Positions 34,241-47,994 are shown, counted from the stretch's first letter. The stretch: 64,000 bases of DNA from Camarhynchus parvulus (GCF_901933205.1 NC_044600.1:11942501-12006500); one strand, 5' to 3'. The notes: a model not told the origin generated them from the sequence alone. Translations and numbers: made by a program.

Positions 34241-34373
34241 TGCTCAGCACCCAAAGGATCCAGTGCCTCCATGAGCCTGGGATCTCTGCTCAGCACCCAA
34301 AGGATCCAGTGCCTCCTTGAGCCTGGGATCTCTGCTCAGCACCCAAAGGACCCAGTGCCTCCATGAGCCTGAG
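34241..34373. repeat. 46-bp minisatellite, about three copies
   Basis: Units start at TGCTCAGCAC at 34241, 34287 and 34333, giving a constant period of 46. The units differ at only a few positions (for example GGATCC versus GGACCC, and CCATGAG versus CCTTGAG). Because 46 is not a multiple of three, each copy shifts the reading frame, so the local ORFs translate the same DNA in successive frames (STQRIQCLHEPG, then QHPKDPVPP) and are not genes. Confidence 0.95.
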
Positions 34374-35309
34374 ACCAAGCAGAGCTACAAATCACACCCC
34401 CAGTGCCAAGGCTGGGTCTTAGAACCATCATTGCTGACTGCACACATTTCTGCTTGCCCAGCAGCAAACACCTGTCTATTGACCCTTATAAGCAGGAATT
34501 TCAGGTCCCCAGGTGATGGATGTGAGTATACAAATAAAATGTTGCAAGTCCTGTAACTGTCACAACACACTGAGAACCACATACAAGACCTGTGCCCGGA
34601 GGTGTGAATAACTTCCAGCAAGGGCAACCATGCATTACCTCAAGGAATTCAGGCTCCCCAGGGCAGGATTCATCTCAGCCAAACTGAGTTATTTAAGAAC
34701 TCAATGCTTACTCCCAGTTAATTGTGCTGACTTGTTTCTAGAAACAGTAGAGGGAGAAAGGTTCCTTCAAAGGCTTTGACTCAGAGGCACGAGCATTGCA
34801 TGCATGCAACTTCTCTTGCCATGGCAGTTTGTTGGGCAAGGCATGGGAGGCTGCCCAGTGACTTCAACCCCATTGCAGGAAATTCTGTTTTCTGGAAATG
34901 GTCGTGCTGTTGTAATATTTTGGGGAGGTGTGTCAAGAGCTGAGAAGGAATATTTTACAGAAGAGGTTGAAATGTACCTTCAAACCTCCTTGAACTTACC
35001 ACAAGCAGCTGTACAGTGAGGCCCTGTGCACGTTCATCCCAAAAAGAGACACTTTGCCATCACTGTCCCTTCGCCTGGGGCAGGTCCGTGCACTCTGTGC
35101 TTGGCCATGCAGGCTCTCTGGGGGAGAGCAGCCCCTGCAGCAGGAGCAGCAGCCACACAGGCAGGGCTGCCTTGCCCTGAGCGGCAGGCAGGAGGAGGCT
35201 GAGCTTGGCTCCCCGCTCTCTCCTCTGTCCTACTTGCTTTGCTGTCATTACATAAGCAGCATTTGCCTGGCTCCTACTTTCTCGTTTCCTTTGCTTGTTC
35301 TCTGATTTT
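34374..35309. other. Non-coding stretch, GC-rich near 35.05-35.23 kb
   Basis: A CAG/CTG-rich, modestly GC-rich part at about 35050-35230 yields Gln/Leu-rich translations on both strands. No exon is supported. Confidence 0.5.
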
Positions 35310-35470
35310 TAGGACACTCTTTTGCTCGAGTTACACTGACCTCTTTTGTGACAGAGGGTACGATATTTTCTGACTAAAGCCTCTTATCTTTAATAACCCG
35401 GCACACTTACTGTCCAAGTCAATAGTTAGACTTGGGAATTCTTTTAATTAGGAAAGCAACCACTCTAATC
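35310..35470. promoter_or_regulatory. Candidate conserved non-coding element E
   Basis: Repeat-free AT-rich block with retained CpGs (TTTGCTCGAGTTACACTGAC near 35321-35340, GGGTACGATATTTTC near 35356, AATAACCCGGCAC near 35392) and TTTTAATTAGGAAAG near 35443. Its composition contrasts with the CAG-rich DNA just before it. Enhancer function is inferred from texture only. Confidence 0.35.
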
Positions 35471-36934
35471 AATAGTGGAATCTGAAAGCCCCATGTAACA
35501 GAAAAGGAGCTGTGCAGAAATCTGCAAGCAAGACAGACACCCACAACAAGTATCACATTCATTTTCTCCTTTTCATTCAGCAGGGGGAAAATATGTGAAC
35601 ATATTGCAGGGCACCCAAGTGACCCTAAACACAGTCATCTATGAGAAGTTCTGCTTTAGTTATAGTGAAATGAAAAAGAAGACAGCATCATAAAAAAAAC
35701 TGGGTACCAGCTAATAACTTCCACAGGTCTCCCTCCACTGTGGTTAAACCATGCAGCTGTGGGAGACTGTCAGCAGCACAGCGGCTTATCTGCCTTGGCT
35801 AGGAGCTTATCAAACACAAGCTGAAGGTTTCCTTCTCAGATGTGTGGCACAGGTGGCAGCTGATGCAATGGCACAGATAGCCAAACCCCTAGCCCAACCA
35901 GCTGGCATGGAGATGGATTCTCTCTTTAAATCATGACACGTCCAGGTTAATTCAAAAGTCATTTTATCCAGGATGTAGGAAAACTTGTAATGTGGAGGGC
36001 AAGAAAGCAGAAGACACATAGTGAAGGGACGCAGGAGACAAATGAGTTAAACCAGAAAGTAACAAAATGCATAAGGTACAGCTTGGTCCAGGGGTCCCCT
36101 TCTAACCCCACAATGGGACACAGCACGTGAGGTACACGAGTTGCTCTCTGTGTGTATCCTAGGTACATGTTAGGATACCAGAGGATTGCTGTAAAGTCTA
36201 CTTGCCATAGACTCCTATGGAAAAAAAATCTGGTTCCCCAACGTTAAGCTAAGCAGCTGCCAGGCTCCTGACTGGCAAGGCTGAACACAACCCCTGGGAC
36301 TTTGCTTGCAAGCCCTTGCAGAGGACAGCACTGCTGAGTGAGTGCGGAGACCCTTCCGCCTCTAGCCCAGCATGGTGGTGCTTCTCTGCTCAAACAGAAT
36401 GGAAGATTAATCAGATGTTAAAAATTACTATTCAAAAGATATTCTGTGACATAAATACCCAGACTGACAGCAGAGCACTCAGCAACATGTCCGAATCATT
36501 TTCCTTTTCAGGAGAGGAACAGAAACCACTTCTCAAACAAATGAGAAAAGGACTTTTGTTTTGCTTTGTTGCAAAGGAGAATCAACTGATGATAGCAGAC
36601 ATTTAAAAAACAACCCCATGCTTAATTATAATCTTTCTGGAGCAACCAGGATGGCTTCAGATTATTTTACATAACTGTGTTAAATCCCCCCTGAGAATTA
36701 TTCGCCTCCTACACTCCAGGGTGCCTGAGCTTAAAAGATGGCCAGTTATTTAACAGGCTTGTCAGTAGCTTAAAAAATGTACCAGCACTTGCTGCAAAAC
36801 AACAATTGCAACTGGGTTTAGTTCATTATCTTCACAGACCCTCCACAATGGGCAGGAAATTGTTCTTTGATGGTGGATTTTATTTTGAAATGTGTATTGC
36901 ACTTGTGAGTTTAAATGGTAATGAACATAAAACA
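35471..36934. other. Non-coding stretch, no gene seen
   Basis: Short frames only, with no named repeat. The 36316-36606 plus frame has no recognisable content. Confidence 0.5.
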
Positions 36935-37021
36935 TATTTATAATATATATGTGTGATATATATACATATACACACACATATATATATTACACATCTACAT
37001 ATATATTATATGTATATAAAA
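36935..37021. repeat. TA/CA microsatellite
   Basis: Interrupted (TA)n with ATACACACACATATATATAT near 36967-36986 and TACATATATATTATATGTAT near 36997. Likely polymorphic. Confidence 0.9.
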
Positions 37022-39380
37022 AGGGTACTGCCAAAGCTGGGTGTATCCTTTTTGAGCAGTAGCAGCCTTGCAAAACTTTACTAGTTAGCTTGCATAAAGG
37101 CAGCGTGTTTTTCTTCCGTAATTTGGAAAAGGAAGAAACATCTTATTTTCCTGCATTGCCTTGCTAGAAAAAGAGAAGCCATCTGACTAATGAATAGCCT
37201 AGTATTTTGTTGGTGACTTAAAAATGCAACTGGGAAAGGGAAAGGGGACATGATTCAGCCCCAGCTGAATGTTGTGATCTTTCCTTCTGGGGTTACATTT
37301 ATTTGATTTTTGGTGTTTAAGATATGTTCTTAACCACAATTCTCTATGTTCACATAACATAAATTATGAAGTGAGGGAAATAACACAAATAACAAATTGA
37401 GGAAAGAACTGAATTCCTGTTCATGAACTTTTAAGCCCAGTAATTTCAAAGGAGTTTGCATGCAGACCTTTGTAAATCTCAAAGGTACAAAGAGGACAAG
37501 ACTGTTGCTGGGCTTCAGCAGGCAGAAGGACAATTTGTGTCCCTCTTCTGAGCTGTCTTTTCAGAGTGAAGACAGGCCTTCAGGCAGGTAGGTAAAAGAA
37601 TTAAGCAGTGTGTGGGCTTCAGCATAGGCCAGGTACTCACTGCCATAGAGACAAGAAATGAGTGCACTGGTAACACCTTAATTCTTATTTCCCTCTAATG
37701 GTCTGGCAGCAAAATATGCCTTCCCTTAATCAAATTCTCAGCAAATTATACAGGGACAAAAGTGCATATTAGCTGCAACTATGAAGATGAAAGAAGTCTC
37801 AAGTGAGATTCACCAGATTTTTCTCAGCTGCTGATAGTACTAAACAACCCAAATGTCCCATGGAGTTGTAAATGGGAGAAGAAGCCATTCCTGAGCATCC
37901 CTGTGCCACCTCCAGCCCCCTTGGGACTGCACCTGTGAAGGCTCAAGAAGCCTTTTCTGTTATTATTTTTGGTGGTTAGTCCATCTGAGGGCTGGAGGAG
38001 TGGCACCATGCTGACAGCAGGCAGCCAGCCCCGAGAGCAGCCCTTGGAGGGACACCCAAACTCTGCCAGCACTGACTCCCAGGCCAGGAGTCTTTCAATT
38101 ATAACCATAACTCTGACTTCTTCTGGCAGTGGGAGAGCTGTAAGGACTGGAGTTATAGCATTGCTGGACTCAGGGTTAAATCTCATGCTGGGCAACACAG
38201 AGGAATGTCCCCCTGTGCCCCATGGTTCCAGTCCCCTCTGCCAGCCACTTGCACCCAGTAAATCCTGTTCTGCTCTTGAACAGAGTAGCTGGGACAGATC
38301 AGGGAATGGGAGGAGGATGCACCTTGTGGATTCAGTGTTCTCTGTGCCCTGGCACTGCATTTTCTGTGCTCATGGCAGGGCAGAAGGGAAAATACAGCCT
38401 GAGCCTGATGACTGTAATCCTTATAACCAGGGATCAATGTAAAACCTTCAGCACTGAAACCAAAACCAAACAACAAGCTGGTCACTAAGTGAAAAAACAA
38501 CCTCCTGCAAAGTGCCAGAAGGGAGTGCAGATCTCAGTGACCAGTTACAAACCAGCTGAGAAGGACAGAAGTTCATCATGTCCCAGGCAAGCCTGGACCA
38601 CACACAGTCAGCATCCCCCAGCAGCAGATGGACCCCAGTGCTGAGCAAAAGGGGTTTTGAGCAGCTGATGCAAACCCAGCTGTGTGGGAAGCTGCAGGGT
38701 CAGAGCTGCTGTCACCAGTCCCTTGGCACTGCAGCCCTGCAGAGCAGCACCCTGCCTCCCTTCATGCCTGGTCAAAGCTGCTCAAGAGGATGTGCCAAAA
38801 CATGGATCTCTAAGCTCAGAAGGGAAAGGGTACAAGCAGAGTTCAAGCTGACAGAAATGATGCCACAAAAGCTGAGATGAGCACCAGGATGAATGGAAGA
38901 TGGGATGGAGGCAGAGCAGCCCTGAAGTGGCTAAACCACAGCTGGTTTCTCATGAGAGCTCTCTGCAGAGCTGGAGATGGCAGCAGTGGGCAGGACACTG
39001 TGCTGGCTTAGATGGATGGATGAGCAGCACAGAGGGACTGATCAAGGCAGCACTGGCACCTCAGGCCATGCCAGTGTCCAGTCCCCAAATCTCTGTGCAT
39101 CCTGACCCATCCCATGTACTGTGGGCTGTGTCCGACCCTGGGCCCCCACTTGCTCAGTCTCTTGGGGTTATGAGGTAGGAAAGAGGAACTCTCCTTCCCT
39201 TTCTCTCTTTTTCTGTATTTGTGAAAAATTTCTTCTGAAATAATGTAAATAACCTCATCTAGAAACAAGAAACTCAAGTTTTCCGAGAACACTTAGGAGA
39301 GACTGATTTTGTGTTTCTGAGGGTGTAAATTTGGGCTTTGTGACTTCAGCAGAGCTATTTTGAATTTTCCCCATATAATG
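37022..39380. other. Non-coding stretch, no gene seen
   Basis: Frames of up to 178 codons (37824-38360, minus) are overlapped by similar-length frames on the plus strand. None shows a domain, and the composition is CAG/CTG-rich. Confidence 0.5.
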
Positions 39381-42300
39381 AAGCTGGCCATTTTGAATAC
39401 AAATAGAAAATACAACAATTGATATTAAATGCCTTCAATTCCATTTAAATGAGCTCTGTAGTTCAGAGCTGGGATAAGTGCCCTGACTCTCTGCAGTTAG
39501 TATAAAAGCCACATGACTACCCACTATTATTATATGTCAAAACTGACACAAAAGTACAAAACTTCATCATAATTGGTGTAAAGAAAGTTACAAGTACATA
39601 GCTGATGAACTTATCCTGGGTTTGCCACTTATTCTATTCAGGGGAATAAACATACACCGTTTACACTTGTGAGTACATTATGTCCTTACTTCCCCATAAG
39701 TCAGTCCCAGTAGGGAGCACTGCAATTGAGCTGCCAGAAAGAAAACTTTGGAAAAAGTCAAACCAGACAATTTCAAAGCTTGAGCCTATTAAAAATCAAC
39801 ATTGCCAGTGCGACAGATTTGTGTTTTATAAATCAGGCTCTAACCAGCTTTTTAAAATATAAAGGAGCAGTCCGAATTGCCAGTGGCAGCTCAGTGAGCA
39901 GGGCTGGGGGGGAACCACACCAGAGCACTGAAAAGAACAGCCCTGAGCAGCTGCCCCCTGCAAGAACATCACTGCCACAGCACCTGTCTCACCCACCACA
40001 GGGAGAAACCTGCAGTGATAAAGTGATAACGTGCCTGAGGAAATTCAAACCCTGTTCTGTAAGTTCTCACAAGGAGTTCCAGCAGCAGTCCCAAACCTGG
40101 GTCTGTCTCTGAGGCTGCCCCAGCTGGTGAGCAGCATGTGGCTGGGCCATGTCTTGGGTTTGAAATGGAGGAGACAATCCATCCCTCATTGGGAAGGTGT
40201 GAGTGCCTGGGTTGTCTCCTCTTTTGTCTGTGGTCACCTGGCAGGGATGACCCAGGGGAGCCTGCAAAGGGACCCTCCCTGGGGCACTGGCCCAGGTCCA
40301 GAGTGTGGAGAGGCTTTGGGCATCTGCTGCCAAGCCTGAGAGCATCATCAGCCCAGGGCTGCACCCTCTTACCTCCCTGCTCAGTAACAAAGACACGAAA
40401 TCCCCTCAAAGCACATAGTCTATATGCTAATTTAGGCGTTCACCTATAGATCACGGGTACCCAAAGTGTCTCCATTGGCTGGACACTAAAAGACTGAAAC
40501 ACAAAGTCTGTATCAGGTGCTGAAGTTCATCTCTGGTGGCATGAAGGCTGTTTAAATAAGTGCCAAGGAGAAAGGACTTTCAAAGGATCTCCTAAAATTA
40601 TCCTCAGGAGAACCAACTGAGATAAATCCAGCAGCCTGAGGTGATTTCCATAGCAGAGAAGGAGCACCATCCCTTCCTCAGCACAACCAACTGCACACCT
40701 TAGGACCTGTATTTGGGAGCAGGTGCCCAGTGGCACTGTGGGGCTGCAGGATGCTCAGAACAGCCCCTCACCAGTGTGGAGCAGAAGGGCCCATGTGAAT
40801 CTCATCCCCTGCAGAGCTGGTTCTCCCTGCATCATCCATGCATTTTTCCCTGCATTAACCATCCAAGGCAAGCCTCTTTATCCACCCTTGAAGAACCTCT
40901 CCTTATTCATGGGGCAAAAACAAAAGAACATTTTACTTGAAACTTCAGGTTGAACTCTATGAAACCTCTAGGTTGCATTTCTCACTGAAAAGTAACAAGT
41001 CCATTTGCAAATGGCACTGCTGCTCAGTTTAATTTGTCCCCTTTCCCAGGGGAGCTCTGACCTCAAAAATCCCTGAGGCTTTTGGAATCGATCAGGAGCT
41101 GTATTTTCCAGGAGAATGCCTTATTTAAAAAGCATCTGAAAAGCTGACTCTCAGCTAATCCCTTCACAACAAAAAGGCACCTTCTTTCCACCTTTTTGTC
41201 TCTCTGCTATTTTTTCTATCTCCCTGCCATTTCCTACACTTTAATGTATATCCAAATTTTCCTCTCTGTCTCCTTCTCGGTGGTCAGCTCTTAGTTAAAG
41301 GATAAGTACAAGACATGTATTTTTATACTCCTTGGGAAAGAGCAGATCACAGGAAAGAAAGAGCTGGGTGAGTGAGCCATGTACCCTCTCTCCATCACCA
41401 AGCATTTGAACAGGATGGCTCCTCTGATCTCAGAGTACAGAAATACCCTGTCTGGAAAAAGTGAATTTCCCTAAATGCCTGGGCAAACCAAAGGTTTGGA
41501 GCTGTTATTAATAGACTGGGATAGCTGGAAGAAAGCTCCCTGTATACACTAATGAAAATGTGCCTAAGTACTGCAGGGCTGTGAGTTTCTATTTTGAGAG
41601 GATGTGGGAAGTTAAGTAACCCCTGCCTGCTTGTGTCAGAGCACAAGTGGCAAGTGCCCTGCCTGCAAAAGCCCCAAGCCACAGAGGAATGAAATAAAGT
41701 CCTAAAAGACTGAAGCAGAGCCTTTCCTCTGAGGGAGACCCAGAGGGCAACGACAAATCCGGATGGATGGAGAACCACAAATCCCTAGGGCAAGCCCAGC
41801 CAAGCCTGGGGTAAAGGCAGCAGGGAAGTAGCAGGACAGACTGACCTAGGGCAGGAGGTGCAGGAGAGCCCACCAAAATCACAGGGGGCTCTACAGGTGG
41901 GTATTGTGAATTATTCCTCTTGGGATTCAGCTGTGGAGCTGGAATGAGTGCCCCCTCCTCAGCCATCAAACCCCACAGGCAGTCGGAGAGCCCTGGGCTG
42001 CTGCCCCCAGAGCTGGGCAGCTCCCCTTGGACATCGCCCTGCAATGCCAGCCCCATCTCAAACCTTGCTATCAGGTAACACAAAGTTGTAAGGCATGAGA
42101 ACAAGGAGTAGAAATAAAAATAGTTTATGCAATTTCAGGTGAAATATAGAGAAAACCAATTTTTGTTGCCACACAGCCCAGGGAAGAGGCTGTTCAGGGC
42201 TCACTTGTCCACTACTCCTTCACTGTGGTCTTTGGCAAATCTTGGGGCTAGGTGACTAAATGCTGCAACCATGCTCAAACTCCCCCTGAAAATGGCTGAT

Positions 42301-45300
42301 TTTCCCAATTTCCAATCAACCTACCTAACGTGGTGCTTCATGGGGGACAATTAAATAGCCAGGAGCAACAGGCATGAAGATAGCCTGCTGTGAGCTCTTA
42401 AGACTTTTCTATGAGTCTAGTATTTACAAGGTTATTTACTCCCTGTGGTGGCCAAAAAAATGCAAAAAAAAGCCTACTCTAGCATTAATTTGCCTTGATC
42501 AGTTCCTATTCATAACAAAAACCAAAACCACAAACCCACCATGTTTTGCTGCAATTAAGAAAACGTGGCTAATGCTCAAGCTTGATTTTGCCCACTTAAT
42601 TCACCTGAAGTAGCAGCACTGAGCATCTGGGAAGCTGCTGAGAAGTGAGCATGTCAAGAGCTGATCTGAGGATTTGATCTGTATCACAGCCTTCTCTGAC
42701 CTTCAGAAGAGCTGAACATTTCATTAGGGGCGTTCAAGAGGATGCTTGTGATCCTGCTGTGTGCAGTACATGTGCTTATCTTAGCGGCATCTCTGTCCAT
42801 CAGCAGCTCAGGCTGCCCAACACAAAAAGGGAAAAACACAAGAACAGCCTAAGAAGAGTATGGATCCATCTGTATGGATGGGTGGATAACAAACCCACAA
42901 AGGAGGAAAATTCAAATCTCTAGTTTGTTCAAGTGGAAATTCTCCTTTTCCTCACCTTTGGCAAGTTCCAAAATCTGAAACAAAAATATTCGGTGAGGAA
43001 TTCTCCCTGAAGATATACTAATCATATCCTGATGGAAATTCTGCAAACCACCTCCCATGTCACAGACAGGTATTCCAGGTGTTAGCTGACTTCATTTCAA
43101 AGACCAGAGAGGGAATGGACATAGTGGGACTACTGACACCCCTGGGCTCTGAGTAAGGAGCTCCATCAGCACCATCCCTGTCTCCAGGAGCATCACTCAG
43201 CACCATCCCAGGTCTGGGATTAGCCATGCCATGGTGATGGAGGCAACAGAACTGGGGCCTGCTTGGGATATCTGGATTAGGTTCAACTTAGCTTCTTTAA
43301 AGAGTTTATCTACACCAAATGCAGAGTCCTGGAGAGGTGGAACAGGACCAGTGAGTGGGTGCAGTGCAGAGGTAAGGGAGGCATAGAAACAGCACAGATT
43401 TTGTGTGGCCGCCATTGAGCTTGATAAGCAAGGCTGAATCCACCCTTGATTTCTGCAGAAGTTTCCAAGTGAGCCCATGATTCCTTCTGGGAGTGTAATG
43501 TAGGGCAGGGTTTCTTCACGTGAGAACAGCTCACGTAACTCCAGTGCCACTGTGCTCTGCACATGAGCTAATCTTTCCACCTGGATCTGGGAGCTCAGGC
43601 AGGTGCACCAGGTCAGAACTTACATAAAGAGATGACCTGAAGGAATTTGTTACAAACTGCCTTCTACGAGCTTAGGGAGATTGTACTGCCAGCCTTCTCT
43701 TGGTATACCTGGGGTCCTCTTACTAAAACAGAAAGAAAACACTTGCCTATTTTTGAAACATCACAATGTATTATAAATGCATGGGAATGGGAGAAATACC
43801 AGTTCTCATGCTTGGTTTTCATGAAACTAAAGGTTCTGGGCCAAAATTTTAGATCCTGGGATGGCTAAAAGGTAACACCTAAATAATTGTGGAGCTTTCT
43901 GGACCACTGCAGGGACTGCTGTGCCATGATTTCAACTGGTGTGAAGCACCAGCTGCAGGCCAACAGCAATGCACATCAGATCACTGAGCCTGCATTTCCC
44001 TCCCACGAGATGAAGGTGTGCTGATGGACGTGGCAGGGGCTGTCCAAGAAAGGTAAACTCTGAGCAAAGAATTCAAAGCTCTCAGAGATACTGAGAAAAG
44101 GGAAGTGGGAGATGCCTACCCCTGCTGTTCTGGCAGGCTATTTGGCAAGTGTTCCTTAGGACCTATTTGGGAGTAGGGGCACTTTTCAGATCAGAGAGAA
44201 GAGGAGCAATGTCCTATCACTGCAATATTTCCCATTGAGGGAATCATCCAGGACTCAGATCTCCACCAAGAAAGACAAAGTGGCTCAAGAGCAGCTTAGA
44301 AGTGCAATCTTTGCTAAAATATTCCAGGCAATTAGGGTTCAGTTGTGTCCTCTCCTCTGCTTTCCATTCTCCTCCAAACCTGGTGATGCTCCACAAGAGC
44401 CTGAGGGTGGGGGGTGGTGGGGACCATGGCAGAGGCTGGCTGTGGCTGGGGAGGTCAGTGCCAGCTCTGAGTCCTGCAGGGAAGGGCAGCTAAGGATCCC
44501 CCCTGGTGCTCCCAGGGGTGAAGGAGGGTGGCAGAGGAACCAGCCAGTGTCACCTGGTCCCACAGGGGCACCACGGTGGGGCAGCCCAGCCCCTGAGCCC
44601 CAGCCCCCATCCCCTAGGGGGGACTGCTCAAACCCCAGCTGGAAATCACAGACCTGGGTTCAGCTCACAGAGAGTTTGAATTCTGTGCTTGGCCAGCCAT
44701 TGTAACAATGGTCCTTCCTGCTACAAAACTCTCTCAAACACAAACATCTGTGTGTGAACATTAGCATGGCCTTATTTTGAGGACAGAAAAAGAAAATACC
44801 TCCTTTCCCACAACACCTGTTACAATGAATGGTAACTACGGAATCTTTCACACTTGTTGTCAGTTTTCAGATGGAAAAATAAATCTTAGCAGGTATAAAT
44901 AAATGGGAAAGATATAAATATGTAATATAAAGTCTCACCATAAATTAATGGAATACAAGCATGTCTGTGTCTGAATCGAAATGCATCAATGAGTAAATGT
45001 TTTCATCTTTCTTTTCCATTTTTCAAATACTCTTGAAAATAAATATTTGGTGTATTTTTCATATAGACAGAAAGAGAGGAAACCCATTAATCTTACTTTA
45101 TGAGCTATTATTTTTATATGTCTAAATAGCTGCTGTATTAAAATGTCAAGAAAAAGCAACAGTGTATTTAGTCCCAAAACAAACTCAGTATGAGCAGAGT
45201 CAGTGCTGGCTGCTTTCCCAAGGGTCTTGGTCTGACACACTTCAGCTTTGGTTTGGAAAACCATCTTTAGGCAGGGAAAACACCACAGCCCCATGTCTGC

Positions 45301-45654
45301 CTGGCTCCTTGCCTGCCTACAAACAGCTGGTCATGGTGCTAAAGAAGGCAGGGATGGGACTGAAAAAGACACTTTCCTCCCTTCAAAAGGAAGAAAGGAA
45401 AGAGAGAAAAAACTCCAGCAATCTAAAACCTGAAGAGTTTATGCACTGACTGCTGAGCTGAGGCTCTTCTTGCACAGGTCACTGGACAGATATCAGATGG
45501 TAAGACCTTTTAATTGCTAATGGCCTGGTCTGGATTTCAACACATGAATCAGAGATAAAGGACTCTGTATCCTATTATCAGTCTCCTGAGCAATGGTTAC
45601 ATCTCATTAAGTGTAACTATATATTCACAGGTCAGAATCCCATACACGGAGAGT
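39381..45654. other. Non-coding stretch, no gene seen
   Basis: A long stretch without a supported gene, RNA or named repeat. A-to-T-rich parts (39.36-39.66 and 44.87-45.15 kb) alternate with CAG-rich parts. A G-rich patch lies at 44403-44422. Open frames at 41589-42104 minus and 44235-44705 plus are chance-like. Confidence 0.5.
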
Positions 45655-45710
45655 ATCCTGGTACCATGGGACAGTTTGGGTTGGAAGGAACCTTAAAGAT
45701 CATGCAGTTC
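45655..45710 (-). mobile_element. CR1 LINE 3'-end scrap, minus strand
   Basis: CAGTTTGGGTTGGAAGGAAC (about 45672-45691), followed by CTTAAAGATCATGCAG, is the reverse complement of the classic CR1 terminus, in which a 'GATGATCTTTAAGGTCCCTTCCAACCCAAAC' type sequence precedes the tail. About 55 bases remain, making this a severely 5'-truncated copy. Confidence 0.8.
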
Positions 45711-46224
45711 CATCAGATCTTTGACTGGAATCAGAGTACTACTAGGGCATTCCATTGCTGTAATAATGGTTTGTGAGTTCCAAAGCAGAAGCCCAATGTC
45801 AGGCTCTATTTTTGCTTTAATGCTTCAGCTGTTGAAGTGACAAAGCTGGGATGGAAAGCTATTTGTGCAGCAGGGAATGAAGAGCAGACACAGATTTCTG
45901 GTCTTTTGTGTCACTTTACACCCCAAAAAATAAAAAGGGATAGGTAAAAGCATTCCAATAGTGCTGTTGTCATTGTTTTTCAGAGAGAGAAATCAAGGCT
46001 GGGCACAGCTGCAGGCTTTGCATCAGATCACACCCTAAAGCAGGGCAAGGGCAGAAGCAGAAGTGAGCACATGTGATGTGCAGCTCTCTCTAGCCAAGAG
46101 ACCATCACTTCCTCTGCTAACCAGGGAGGGAAAGGCAGGATGGAGCTGTGCAGTGCCTGCAAACCCACCAAGGATGGCACACCAGAGAAAGATGTGGCTT
46201 TTCATACAGGTCAGCTTCCAACAT
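45711..46224. other. Non-coding stretch, no gene seen
   Basis: No gene, RNA or named repeat was recognised. Confidence 0.5.
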
Positions 46225-46252
46225 ATAACTATATATATATATATATATAAAC
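46225..46252. repeat. (TA)n microsatellite
   Basis: About ten uninterrupted AT dinucleotides at 46230-46249, flanked by ACATATAACT and AAACACA. Confidence 0.92.
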
Positions 46253-47956
46253 ACAATTCCCTGAGAAACAAGGCTAGCAAACACTTTATTTGCATGTTAA
46301 ATGCACACCTTTCCTTAAACCTGTAGCTTCTAAACAGACACCTGGCCAAATTCTGCACCAGCACACATCAGCACAGCTCCACTGAGGGCAACAAAGCCAT
46401 GTTTACTTTTATCAGCTAAGAATCTGATCCAGCCTTCTAAGAAGAGGGGGCACACAGGGGGTGAGATTTCCTGCCTCTTTAATGCTGCTTCCCACACCAA
46501 ACACTTGGCACCGTGCAGGACTGGGGTCTTTGGGCTGAGGCTGAACATCTATTGCCTGGCAGTGGCTGAACTGGTTGCCAGCAGAGAGGGAACTGTAAGC
46601 CAGCAGTGATAACCAGGGCCCTGCTGAGCCATCACCAGTGGGGAACCTTTGCAGCTCTGAGAGGTTGATAGTCTCATAAATAACAGGTCTTCTATGAGAT
46701 ACTGCAGTCTGAGTGCATTTCATTAAATGTAAGGAGATGAGCTGATCCTTGCTTTAAAATATGGAGATTTGTGTGTTTATTGGCTGCATTGCCCACCTCG
46801 CCTGTCTTTGAGCAAGTTTTCCTCCAGTTGTAGATATTTTCAAGTCATGGACAAGGAACACAAAGAGGTATGTGCAAACCAGAGTGCTGAGGGTGGCTTT
46901 TGCAGGCTGCACAGACCATTTTCTGGGAGTGCTGCTGATGCAGAATGATTAGATGCCATTTTAACTCAGCAATGAGCATTAATTGATGCTGTTCTTTCTC
47001 TGTCCTGCTACATCTGGTCGAGCAGCAGAAAGCTCTCTGTGATTTAAGACAGATTTTGTGAGGTGCAATCTCTCTTTGAATCCTGCTTTTTTTTTTTTTC
47101 TTAAATTTAATTCCTTCTAGAAGAGTTTTCAGAAGCACTGAAATCTTGACGAATCACTTGACTGAATAGCCCACATAGTTTCCTCTTAAGTCAGCTTTGG
47201 TAATGAGCCACTAAACACATCTTGAGGCTTTGCTTTGAGTAATATTTTAATTGGTGAGATTATTCAAATATTTGAAGCCAGGCCACCCATTTCTTGTGTA
47301 CCCCACTCTTTGCACTTACCCAGGGGGAGGAGAGCTGGAGTATCATGCTGTAGAAATCGGGGCACAAAGACACTGAGCAAGAGGAAAGTTTATCTCCAAC
47401 CCAAAGGAATTTCCCTTTGGATATGACATTGTGTGTCCAGCTGCAAGGCTGGGGCAGTGCAGCTGTGTGCAGCTGGTGTGGATGGCAGCTGGATGTGACC
47501 AGGACCAGAAAGGGCTCGTGCCAGCCCTGCAAACCACTGCTGCTGCCTTCATGCTGCCCTCATGGAGTGATGGAGCTTATGGCAGCAGTGGGATGAGAGA
47601 TCTGCTCCAGGCCGCCATCACCCAGCACCAGAGGGGCTGTGGGGTCCCATGCTTGGGACAGGTACACACCCCCATGCAGACTGAGGCAGCTTCCCCTTGG
47701 CAATCACAGAAATACAAAACCATAGCAGTGCTTAGGATGCTGCCCCAGACTTCTAATATCCCCGAGTCCCACCATGATCCTCCTGCCCCTGTGCTCTGTG
47801 TGGGAAGGAGGCTGAATTCTCTGTCAGGTTTCCCACCCTCAGCCTGGCACTCCACTCCCTCGCAGGGACTCCTGGCAGCAGCTGCCCTCTGTCCCCATGC
47901 CCTGCAGCAGGTCTTGAGCTCTGGCTTTGTGGAGGCTTAAAAGGACAGAACACAGA
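46253..47956. other. Non-coding stretch, no gene seen
   Basis: Contains a T13 run at about 47087-47099. The frames near 47.4-47.9 kb occur on both strands and are not recognisable. Confidence 0.5.
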
Positions 47957-47994
47957 GGGGGGTTGGAGGTGGGGAGGGGCAGGGTGAGGGAGGG
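47957..47994 (+). other. Predicted G-quadruplex motif
   Basis: Five tightly spaced G-runs on the plus strand at 47971-47974, 47976-47979, 47982-47984, 47988-47990 and 47992-47994. They are separated by loops A, CA, TGA and A, and an extra run of six G lies at 47957-47962. This fits the standard four-run, short-loop quadruplex rule. No promoter or gene sits beside it, so a role is unknown. Confidence 0.85.

Noticed and set aside
37824..38360. 178-codon minus-strand frame
   Set aside because: A mirror-image plus-strand frame (37969-38442) is equally long. Both reflect low stop density in CAG/CTG-rich DNA.
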